Below, one piece after another: positions 34,901-40,868 of a DNA stretch of 64,000 nt. This DNA comes from JADKFD01 sp050250665 (lineage in GTDB: Bacteria; Pseudomonadota; Gammaproteobacteria; Xanthomonadales; SZUA-5). A program made the translations under genes and the position numbers. The stretch is taken from positions 62,001 through 126,000 of the forward strand of contig JBFWOF010000004.1 of NCBI GenBank assembly GCA_050250665.1, in the 5' to 3' direction. The notes under the pieces were generated by a model, which saw only the letters and a list, made by a program, of their open reading frames with translations, was not told the DNA's origin and did no database searches. Position 1 is the first letter of the stretch. Every line of letters starts with the position of its first letter.

Positions 34901-35336
34901 CGGCATGACCGGGATCGGGCGGCTGCTGCGTGAAGCGGTCGCGCGTGGGATCGTAAATGGACAGCCCGGCGCTCTGCGTGGCAACCCACAAGCGGCCATC
35001 CGAATGCGCCAGCAGGCCGCGCACGTAGTCATCGGCGATCGAATCGGCTTCATCGGCGACATTGCGATAGGCCCGCAAGCGATAGCCATCGAAGCTGTAC
35101 AGACCTTCGGGCGTGCCCAGCCAGATCAGCCCGCGTTGATCCTGGGCGATCGTCGTGATGATGCCGTTGCCGATCTTCTCGGTGCCGGGCACGGTTTCGA
35201 AATAGGGCTGTCCCAGTGCCTGCACCGAAGGCGCCGCAAACAGGCCGAGCAGGAAGCACGCGCAGTAAAGCCGGGACGCCGCCGCAGCCGCAGCCGCGAG
35301 CATTCTGGCAACGCAATTTCGCGCAAGCCCATCCAT
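31977..35336 (-). CDS. two-component regulator propeller histidine kinase
   Basis: An 1119-residue sensor kinase. After a signal-anchor (to about residue 40), a periplasmic region of ~740 residues forms Reg_prop beta-propellers; GLIWLGTPEGLYSFDGY and RLWVATQSAGLSIYDP are typical blades. A Y_Y_Y domain (YRLRGLDEDWTEV) follows, then TM2 (AVLALLLLLGLIGLGMRW), a coiled coil, HisKA (AGVAHEINTPIG) and HATPase (NLINNAQIHAF, DDGRGM, SGGSGLGLHVV). There is no receiver or DNA-binding domain. Such propeller kinases often sense oligosaccharides; the ligand here is unknown. The cognate regulator is not adjacent. Confidence 0.9.
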   Translation of the reverse strand: MDGLARNCVARMLAAAAAAASRLYCACFLLGLFAAPSVQALGQPYFETVPGTEKIGNGIITTIAQDQRGLIWLGTPEGLYSFDGYRLRAYRNVADEADSIADDYVRGLLAHSDGRLWVATQSAGLSIYDPTRDRFTQQPPDPGHAGGLPGAAVLALAEAPNGDVWIGFGKEGLARWDQASGDFESFPSDPGRSGALQHDTVRSLLFDRRGDLWIGTGNGLQRKRSDSPLFEHIVSADGDAAGLSRQYVYALFEASDGRIWIGTQASGAAVLDPADGSLKRFLPGSDGTGHPWVSGFSEPMPGQIWVHTYGGGIDIVDATGNRIVNRVRSDLSVPGGLTLDRLTAPLRDRSGLIWLGTWGAGVQHYNPNNAAAFRSIRHSAASPGGLSASSVMSTLPLDARTVLVGTGGAGIDVLDLERGVIRSFQPDPQAPGALRDGTIRALERAPDGSIWVGTQQTGVQTLELASGQFSEPLAKLPRGPVRQLELIPSGWLAIGMQAALVLYDPASGQVRRLRTELDQDFTDPVWCLLADTDGRLWVSTPNALLWWSEGSEQLHQVEAPPDWPLGALTDMRIDAAGTIWVTGPRGIARLLDWQQGQPRFERYGREHRALSRGSGQQMLPDRQGRLWSTQVLVDPRSDRIQRIGVADGIDIGSVEIGSGSIGPDGLLFFGGTRGLLIVDPSRFSPWRFDPPLLFTRIDVDGRERPGPGVDLGVHLASGQRRLSAEFAALDYSASANIRYAYRLRGLDEDWTEVDAGQRIASYNNLWPGSYQLDVRARLSGGAWSASPLSLPITVAPMWWQRPISAVLALLLLLGLIGLGMRWRTRKVQARAEALEALVEKRTRELSLAKSGAEDALSDLRGAQKQLVAAEKMASLGQLVAGVAHEINTPIGVAITAASHLDELARSGNAKLEENRFTRNDLTRWKAEVIDAARLIQSSLQRAGDLVASFKQVSVDQSSGQRRTFLLNDFLHEVQTTLSPGLRRTPHTLTCDCPERIELDSYPGALFQILTNLINNAQIHAFSEDQPGHMWIGAQSSGESLLLRFSDDGRGMTEEVAAHAFDPFFTTRRGSGGSGLGLHVVHNLVTQLLGGEIELRTKPGQGTEFLMRFARHTPEPAKTG

Positions 35337-35588
35337 CGGCGGGAATGTCCCTCAATGGCGAGCCGCCACTATCACGCGCCAGATTGACGACTGCAAGACA
35401 TCTGGCCGGTGAGTTGGTCGGGCCGTCGGAGAAGGTGCCGCCGACATCTGGTCAGGCAGCCTGTCCGCTGTCGCTTTTCCGGCATGCAAGAGTGTCGGGT
35501 GCAGCCATCGACCGTTGCCCTTGTTGACTGGCATGACTCGGGGAACCGAACTAACGTCGGTCACACGCAACGCACTCGACGAGTGGAA

Positions 35589-36467
35589 ATGAATCCTGGC
35601 GCCGACGAAACGCTACAAAGTCACGAAGTGCTCGAACGCTGCAGGGAAATCGGGCTTCCACTGAGCTCAAACCTGACCATGATGCTCGGTGAGCACTTTT
35701 CCCACCGCACGGAAAGGCGGGGTTGCGGCTACACGCAGGCTTCCAGAGTACTCGCCGAACATGTCAATACGCCGCCGGCCGCTGATGATTTTTCCGACCT
35801 CAAGCTGTTTCTGGAGTGGGAATCATTGCGCGCGGACCTGCTGTGCTATCGGGCTGGCTCGAGCGAGTCGCGCTTGCAGCCGCTCGAGTTCCTCGCCCGG
35901 GACTGCGCAAGGGCCGAATCCAGGCTGTTTGTGCAGATGCTTCGCGACGTCCTCCGTCGACCCGCCGAGGCCCGATCGCGAAGTCTGGCGCCTACCGCAC
36001 CGGAGAAGCTGAAGATCGGTACGTGCCCGCTGGCCGAGCAGTTCTTCCTGGAAATTGCGCATGGCTTTGTCCGGCGGATTGGCACGGTCAATGTGTTCCA
36101 TGATCAGGGCCAACCGCTGTTCATCGAGAAGATCGGGCTGGGCGACAATCACTCGTGCATCAGCGTAGTTCCCCTGACCATCAACTCGGTCGAAGTGCCG
36201 GCAGGGTCCTTGCTGGGCGTGCAGTACGACGAGGACCGTATTGGCGATCAGCCGTCGACCGCCAAGGGCAGGGGTCGCTGGATTGCGTTCGAACGGGTTG
36301 AGTATTTTCGCTTCCTGCGCTTGACGACCCTGAGCGTGGCACCCGAGCATCGTCGACGCGCCTTTTCGGCGCATTTTGACCAGCAGGTGGCGGGAGGGCT
36401 GTTCTCTCCCGATGTGGCCCGGATCGAGCAACTGATGGACTACGCGATGGATGAGCGCCCTCGATGA
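35589..36467 (+). CDS. unrecognised protein coupled to a deacetylase-like gene
   Basis: A 292-residue soluble protein that I do not recognise. The start ATG 35589 is chosen because the upstream frame is Arg-rich and lies in the divergent promoter region. The N-terminal half is helical and charged (ERCREIGLPLSS, FLEWESLRADLL). The second half looks mixed alpha/beta (QFFLEIAHGFVRRIGTVNVF, NHSCISVVPLTINSVEVPAGS, FFRFLRLTTLSVAPEH-like strands). There are no membrane segments or known motifs. It overlaps the following deacetylase-fold gene by 4 bp (ATGA), so the two are co-translated and probably work together. Confidence 0.7.
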   Translation: MNPGADETLQSHEVLERCREIGLPLSSNLTMMLGEHFSHRTERRGCGYTQASRVLAEHVNTPPAADDFSDLKLFLEWESLRADLLCYRAGSSESRLQPLEFLARDCARAESRLFVQMLRDVLRRPAEARSRSLAPTAPEKLKIGTCPLAEQFFLEIAHGFVRRIGTVNVFHDQGQPLFIEKIGLGDNHSCISVVPLTINSVEVPAGSLLGVQYDEDRIGDQPSTAKGRGRWIAFERVEYFRFLRLTTLSVAPEHRRRAFSAHFDQQVAGGLFSPDVARIEQLMDYAMDERPR

Positions 36468-37336
36468 CCATCGCCGCGGTGTACGACGCCAGCTATGGAT
36501 GCGGCGGCATGGCTCATTTTGCCCGCCTTCCGGCACTGCATTCGGCGGCGCAGGAACTGCCTGGATTGAGCTGGTCCGCACCTGAGCACGGGCGAGCCTT
36601 GAATTTGCTTCCGGACCTGCACGCCCCGGCCTACGTCAAGTCCTTCCTCTCCGGCGAGCATCCGCTTGCACGAAGCAACTATCTCGCCTGGTCTCCAGCC
36701 CTGCGCAAGGGGGTCATCGCCATGCTCGACGGGCAACTGACAGCTGCCCAATTGGCGTTCGACCAGGGAATTGCCTTCAATCTCGCCATCGGCTTCCACC
36801 ATGCCCACCCGGAGCACGGTGGAGGATTCTGCACCTTCAACGGTCTGGCGCTGGTGGCACTGGTCCATCCAAGCTGCAAGATCACTGTGCTCGACAGCGA
36901 TGAACATGGCTCGGATGGCACCGAAGCCTTCTGCGAGCTACTCCCGAACCTGAGCAACCTGTCCCTTTTCGGCACCCGTTTCGGGGTGCGCGGCGGCGTG
37001 CGCAGCCGGGCCCTGCAGATTCCTCGAGGGGAATCCGCCCGCGCCGGTTTCCGAACCGCCATAGAGCAGGCCATGGAAATGATCATCGCCGATCCTCCAG
37101 ATCTGCTGATCTTTCAGGCAGGCGCCGACAGCCACGAATCGGATCCCAAGAGCTCGTTGCACCTGGGCACCGAAGATCTGCTGTGGCGCGATCTGTGCGT
37201 CTTTCACATGTGCCGACGAATGCAGCTGCCTGTCCTTGCGAATTTCGCAGGCGCCTACCAGGATGCAAATGCGAGCAGCAACCTCTACTTGAATACCTTG
37301 AAATCGGCGGTAACCGCCTATTCCGCGGCAAATTAG
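36464..37336 (+). CDS. histone-deacetylase-superfamily (zinc deacetylase-like) protein
   Basis: A 290-residue protein of the arginase/deacetylase fold. Tandem active-site histidines are in GFHHAHPEHGGGFCTFN (His112/113). The zinc ligands fit Asp146 and His148 in DSDEHGSDGTE and Asp222 in QAGADSHESDP. A tyrosine in NFAGAYQ (Tyr265) could be the transition-state Tyr, although the usual GGGY is altered. It is shorter than AcuC/HDLP enzymes (about 340-375). Substrates could be acetyl-lysine, acetylpolyamine or a small amide. Translationally coupled to the unknown gene upstream and convergent with the LOV-GTPase operon across a hairpin. Confidence 0.78.
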   Translation: MTIAAVYDASYGCGGMAHFARLPALHSAAQELPGLSWSAPEHGRALNLLPDLHAPAYVKSFLSGEHPLARSNYLAWSPALRKGVIAMLDGQLTAAQLAFDQGIAFNLAIGFHHAHPEHGGGFCTFNGLALVALVHPSCKITVLDSDEHGSDGTEAFCELLPNLSNLSLFGTRFGVRGGVRSRALQIPRGESARAGFRTAIEQAMEMIIADPPDLLIFQAGADSHESDPKSSLHLGTEDLLWRDLCVFHMCRRMQLPVLANFAGAYQDANASSNLYLNTLKSAVTAYSAAN

Positions 37337-37337
37337 C

Positions 37338-37370
37338 CGATGCGCGCCCCCTCGCGGAAGGCGCGCATCG
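37338..37370. terminator. bidirectional hairpin between deacetylase and Roadblock genes
   Basis: A perfect 11-bp stem (CGATGCGCGCC and its complement) with an 11-nt loop starts 1 bp after the deacetylase stop and ends 34 bp from the convergent Roadblock stop. GGATATT...AATATTCC adds a second, weaker dyad at 37371-37392. This is a likely shared terminator, although the T-runs are poor. Confidence 0.55.
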
Positions 37371-37404
37371 GGATATTCTGGGGAAATATTCCCGCTGAAG
37401 CGGT

Positions 37405-37761
37405 CTAGCCGAAATCCAGTTCCTTCTCGAAACTCTTCAATTCGTGTCTGGCCATGGCCAGATTGGCGCGAGCGCGGTCAAGCACGACATACAGGAACAG
37501 TTTCGAGTTTCGTTCCAACGGCCGGATCATGTGATATTGCTTGCCGAGCGTGATCAGAATGTCTTCAATGGTGTCATTGAGCTTCAGCGCGGCGGCCACC
37601 TTGCGCTTTGCCTTGACCACTTCGGTGTTGCCGGCAGCGGCCAGTTCCAGATTGACGCCACCGCCGATACCGGACAGGAGCATACCGCTGTCGCCGTCCA
37701 CCAACGCGGCAGCAACAAAACCATCTATGGAATTCAGAGGCCCCAAATCAACTTTTGCCAT
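37405..37761 (-). CDS. Roadblock/LC7-family protein (distal, second copy)
   Basis: A 118-residue Roadblock/LC7-type protein. SIDGFVAAALVDGDSGMLL is the usual N-terminal strand-turn, followed by helix AAGNTEVVKAKRKVAAAL and a central sheet (DILITLGKQYHMIRPL, KLFLYVVLDR). Roadblock proteins dimerise and act as GTPase-activating or scaffold partners of small GTPases (MglB, conservon CvnB). AGGAGA lies 6-7 nt before the ATG. It is separated by 80 bp from the upstream Roadblock gene, so it may have an extra promoter, but it reads as the last gene of the LOV-GTPase operon. Confidence 0.82.
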   Translation of the reverse strand: MAKVDLGPLNSIDGFVAAALVDGDSGMLLSGIGGGVNLELAAAGNTEVVKAKRKVAAALKLNDTIEDILITLGKQYHMIRPLERNSKLFLYVVLDRARANLAMARHELKSFEKELDFG

Positions 37762-37841
37762 TATGTTCTCCTGTGGTGGGCTTTCGGTACTAAAGCCGCC
37801 ATGAATTCGAGCAGGCCATCATGGCCATACCGCTCGGTGGT

Positions 37842-38246
37842 TTAACTGACTCGCTGCTGGATATCGGCAACAGCGAGTTTAGACATCATGAGCACCTGAC
37901 CCAGAGTGGCCCCGGGTCGCGCGACCACTGTCAGTGCCAGCTTGACGTCGCCGGGAACACTGAGCAGCAGTATGGTTCCCTTGTCGGCCTCGATGATCAT
38001 GTTGTTGGACTGTCCCAAGTCGGTCTCGGACACCAAAGCATGGCTCAGTGCAACCAAGGAACTGCTCATCGCCGCCAAGCGCGCAGGATCGAGTTCACGT
38101 CCGGACAGGACATGACAGATTTCAAATCCGTCGTCGGTGGCGAGGAAAGCACCGAGAATCGCCGGAACATCACTGAGGAGATGCTGAAGGCGCACGCTGA
38201 TATACAGCTTGACGCTCGGTGAAATTCCAAAACTGGCTGAATCCAT
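37842..38246 (-). CDS. Roadblock/LC7-domain protein
   Basis: A 134-residue protein with Roadblock/LC7 features: VPAILGAFLATDDGFEICHVL, helix PARLAAMSSSLVALSHALVSE, then NMIIEADKGTILLLSVP and a terminal helix TLGQVLMMSKLAVADI. This is the MglB/CvnB type and is expected to bind the adjacent GTPase. The ATG at 38246 forms a TGATG overlap with the GTPase stop, with GGAG about 13 nt upstream, and is preferred to the TTG one codon earlier. Two different Roadblock proteins in one operon suggest a heterodimer or two separate partners. Confidence 0.83.
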   Translation of the reverse strand: MDSASFGISPSVKLYISVRLQHLLSDVPAILGAFLATDDGFEICHVLSGRELDPARLAAMSSSLVALSHALVSETDLGQSNNMIIEADKGTILLLSVPGDVKLALTVVARPGATLGQVLMMSKLAVADIQQRVS

Positions 38247-38815
38247 CAATCTTCGCTCCCGTCGGCACTCATTTCTATCTGGCTGAACAAGGCCTCCAAC
38301 AACAGCAGCACATCGCTGCGCTCGCGGACGTCAACCTCGAACACTGGCAGCAATAGACCCATTTCGCCGATCACTGCATGCAGGCCTTCGATTTTCTCTG
38401 CCGCATCAGTTCCCGGGCGTCCGGCGCCGATGACACCTGTCCCTTCGCGAATGATTTCCGAGAAATCCGCGAGATAAGTACGCAGGTCGGCTGCTGGGTC
38501 CGATCTGGACAAATCCACCAGGATCACGACGCCCAGTGCGCCCTTGCCCAGGATCTTCCACATGAAATTGAATCGGCCCTGTCCCGGCGTGCCATACAGA
38601 CGCAATCGGTCACCACCCGCCAGCTGTACTTCGCCATAATCCATGGCGACCGTGGTTTGCGCCTTGCTGTGAGCGGCGCGATCGCGATTGTCAGCCTCTG
38701 TCGTGACCGGCGGCGCATCGGACACCGCCGCTATCGCGGTGGTCTTTCCGGCGCCCATGGTGCCAGTGATGATGATCTTGATTTCGCTGGGCGGCTGTAC
38801 CGATTCGGAGGTCAT
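38246..38815 (-). CDS. conservon/MglA-like small GTPase
   Basis: A 189-residue Ras-like small GTPase. P-loop GTMGAGKTT (18-26); switch I Thr in AQTTVAMDYGEV; G3 reads LYGTPGQGRFNFMW (73-86), so the usual DxxG Asp is replaced as in MglA (TVPGQ) and in Streptomyces CvnD-type proteins; VVILVDLSRS follows. The G4 NKxD is degenerate (VIGAGRPGTD), so guanine specificity is uncertain. The start at 38815 overlaps the upstream gene by 4 bp (ATGA), and the stop overlaps the Roadblock start. Predicted role: nucleotide-dependent switch controlled by the Roadblock partners. Confidence 0.87.
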   Translation of the reverse strand: MTSESVQPPSEIKIIITGTMGAGKTTAIAAVSDAPPVTTEADNRDRAAHSKAQTTVAMDYGEVQLAGGDRLRLYGTPGQGRFNFMWKILGKGALGVVILVDLSRSDPAADLRTYLADFSEIIREGTGVIGAGRPGTDAAEKIEGLHAVIGEMGLLLPVFEVDVRERSDVLLLLEALFSQIEMSADGSED

Positions 38816-39855
38816 GATTGCCGCCCTTCGCCATTCAGGCGCAATGCCGCACGCAGTTTGCCCAGTACCGCCTGAAAGCGCCGCGGCCTGGTCGCGGCGG
38901 CGGGCGGTACGACCTTTGTTGCGACCGCGGCTTCCTTGGGGGCAGCCGGCGCCACCGCCGGGTCCGTCGTCTCCAGCCTGAGATAACCGCAAATCTCGCA
39001 GGCGTTGAGGAAACGAATCAGATCCTGTCGCGCCACCTGGCTGCGACTCAGCAGCTCCTCGATCGACAGGTCGCGACTGCCCACCAGAGCGGCCAGACGC
39101 ATCTGGTTTGGTGACGCCTTCAACTTCGCGAAGTCCGGCCAGCGCGTCAGTGAGAATTTCCTGCGGTCGGCAATACCTGGCACCAACAATCCGAAACTAA
39201 GCTGCATGGCCAGCTGCCATTTCAGTGTCTCCAATGGGTAGACAATGGGTTCGGGATCGCCAACGACAGGTTCCAGCGCAATGCTCTCTCTGACGCCTTC
39301 GAACAAGGACGACCATTCGGCCGGGGCGAGGCCTCCCCGGGTAATCGAGAACAGACCACGATCAAGATTCACCCGAATATCCAGCTCGTGGAACGCGCGC
39401 AGCCTGAACCATCCGCGGCCAGAACTCTGTTCGAGCAGATCAATCAAGACGGTCAGGAATCGGTGCGGAAGCGGTAACTTCGAATTTCCTGAACCGGCTT
39501 CAGGATTCGCGAGGCGGTGAGCCTCAGCCAGCATCTGGACGGCACGCTGGAGCACGCTCCGGAATTTGACCAGTCGCGGTGGGCGCTCAAGCACCAGATG
39601 GGCTTCCGGCCCCTGCGCGCCGTACAGAATGATCGCGCGGCTGGTCGGATCAGCTTTCGGCCGGGACAGGAATTGCCGTCCTGCTGGACTTGACGCGTCA
39701 ACGATCTTGATCGGCGCATCAGAGCTGTCGTCGAATACGAAGATCGACCCGTCATTGAGAGTGATCAAATCCAGAAACGCGACCAGCAGCAGCTGTTCCG
39801 CTGCAGCAACCCCGACAAACCCAACCTTGATGTCGATCGGCAAGGGCTTGTTCAT
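38812..39855 (-). CDS. unrecognised protein of the LOV-GTPase operon
   Basis: A 347-residue soluble protein between the LOV and GTPase genes, overlapping both by 4 bp. I do not recognise the first ~220 residues (KVGFVGVAAAEQLLLVAFLDL, SIFVFDDSSDAPIKIVDA, RAIILYGAQGPEAHLVLER). A segment at about 240-310 (QMRLAALVGSRDLSIEELL, then RQDLIRFLNACEICGYLRL) looks like a winged-helix of the kind seen in DUF4388-type proteins. An Ala/Pro linker and a basic C-terminus (RRFQAVLGKLRAALRLNG) follow. In conservons this position is held by the winged-helix DUF742 protein, so an adaptor role is a reasonable guess. Confidence 0.65.
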   Translation of the reverse strand: MNKPLPIDIKVGFVGVAAAEQLLLVAFLDLITLNDGSIFVFDDSSDAPIKIVDASSPAGRQFLSRPKADPTSRAIILYGAQGPEAHLVLERPPRLVKFRSVLQRAVQMLAEAHRLANPEAGSGNSKLPLPHRFLTVLIDLLEQSSGRGWFRLRAFHELDIRVNLDRGLFSITRGGLAPAEWSSLFEGVRESIALEPVVGDPEPIVYPLETLKWQLAMQLSFGLLVPGIADRRKFSLTRWPDFAKLKASPNQMRLAALVGSRDLSIEELLSRSQVARQDLIRFLNACEICGYLRLETTDPAVAPAAPKEAAVATKVVPPAAATRPRRFQAVLGKLRAALRLNGEGRQS

Positions 39856-40574
39856 TTTCTGACGTGCTGGATTCCAACAAAATGCGTCAATTCCCCGGAC
39901 TCATCGAACGCAGGCGTCATGAACAACTCGTTCTTGAAGCTTGAACCGTCCTTTCGGACATTGTTCAGAATCACGCTGCAGGGCTCTCCACCCTTGATGG
40001 CCCCGCGCAGAACGGCCAGTTCGGATTCATTTTTCTGCGCACCAATCTGGAGAAATCGGCAATTCCGACCCACGGACTCTTTCGCGTCATATCCCGTCAT
40101 CTTCAGAAACTGTTCATTGACTGCAATGATCGGCATGTCCGGGGCCTTGGCGTCGACCACGACCACCGCATTGGAAACGGATTCCAGCTGACGCTGGAGT
40201 TGCTGGAAACGGTCTTTGCTCAAGCCGAAATCGACCAGCTCCAGCATCGTGACGACCCGGAAAATCTCTCCAGCGTGTTCAATATTGCTCGACTGCAAAA
40301 CCACATGGCGTTCCTGAGAATTGCCCTCGTCGATTGAGTATTCAAGCCGCTCTTCTTCGCGATTGACATCGCAGAGTCTGTTCATGATGTCGCGATGAAC
40401 AAGGGAAAAAAGAGCCATGTAGTTTCGGCCCAGACTGGTTTCGCGATTGATCTTGAGCTTTTCCGCGAAGATATCGCTGATCATGATTGCCCGACCGGCG
40501 GAATCCAGCACGCAGATACCCAAATGTGACGACTCCAGAGCCTTCAGCAAAAGGGCGCGCTCCAAATTTTTCAT
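39852..40574 (-). CDS. PAS-LOV blue-light photoreceptor-like protein
   Basis: A 240-residue protein, first gene of the operon. Residues about 10-115 form a PAS domain; about 130-240 form a LOV domain. The flavin-adduct motif GRNCRFLQ is intact (Cys172, with Asn171, Arg173, Gln176). The other FMN contacts also fit: Asn205 in NNVRKDG, Asn215 in SSFKNEL and Gln235 in FVGIQ; NEQFLKMTGY precedes them. No kinase, GGDEF or DNA-binding output is attached, so signal must pass by protein contact, presumably to the coupled unknown protein and GTPase. The gene has a weak ribosome-binding site and a comparatively AT-rich upstream region. Confidence 0.85.
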   Translation of the reverse strand: MKNLERALLLKALESSHLGICVLDSAGRAIMISDIFAEKLKINRETSLGRNYMALFSLVHRDIMNRLCDVNREEERLEYSIDEGNSQERHVVLQSSNIEHAGEIFRVVTMLELVDFGLSKDRFQQLQRQLESVSNAVVVVDAKAPDMPIIAVNEQFLKMTGYDAKESVGRNCRFLQIGAQKNESELAVLRGAIKGGEPCSVILNNVRKDGSSFKNELFMTPAFDESGELTHFVGIQHVRK

Positions 40575-40868
40575 ACTCGCGACTGAGTCCAGAGAAATCC
40601 AACCAGTAGAAATAACATGTGGCGCAGCACGAGAATGTGGAGGCCACGTAAGATATTGTTATGGAGATTCTGGTCTCATTGCGTTACGTATGTGTCGGCG
40701 AGAGGTCGGCAAAAAAGGCTGACAGCGTTTCCGCGGTTCCTGGCGACGGCTTGCCGGAGGCACCGTGGCTCCATGGGTACCTGCTGGAAGCAACGCTGCT
40801 GATCCTGAGCAAACATGAATCCGGCAGAGCAGATATCGTTGGCAGCAGCCAGGCCACCGGAGCACCCC
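40575..40868. other. divergent intergenic region, LOV operon / polyphosphate kinase gene
   Basis: 294 bp carrying both promoters. The 60-100 bp next to the LOV gene are unusually AT-rich for this window. I could not settle on a -35/-10 pair. The frame running into the phosphotransferase from 40815 is judged non-coding by comparison with family N-termini. Confidence 0.4.

Noticed and set aside
33024..35387. 787-codon open frame on the plus strand
   Set aside because: Antisense to the propeller histidine kinase; no domain pattern and the typical shadow composition.
37405..38815. Assignment of the GTPase/Roadblock genes as mglA/mglB
   Set aside because: The G3 context (LYGTPGQ...FMW) is closer to conservon CvnD-type GTPases than to MglA, and there are two Roadblock genes, so gene symbols were not given.
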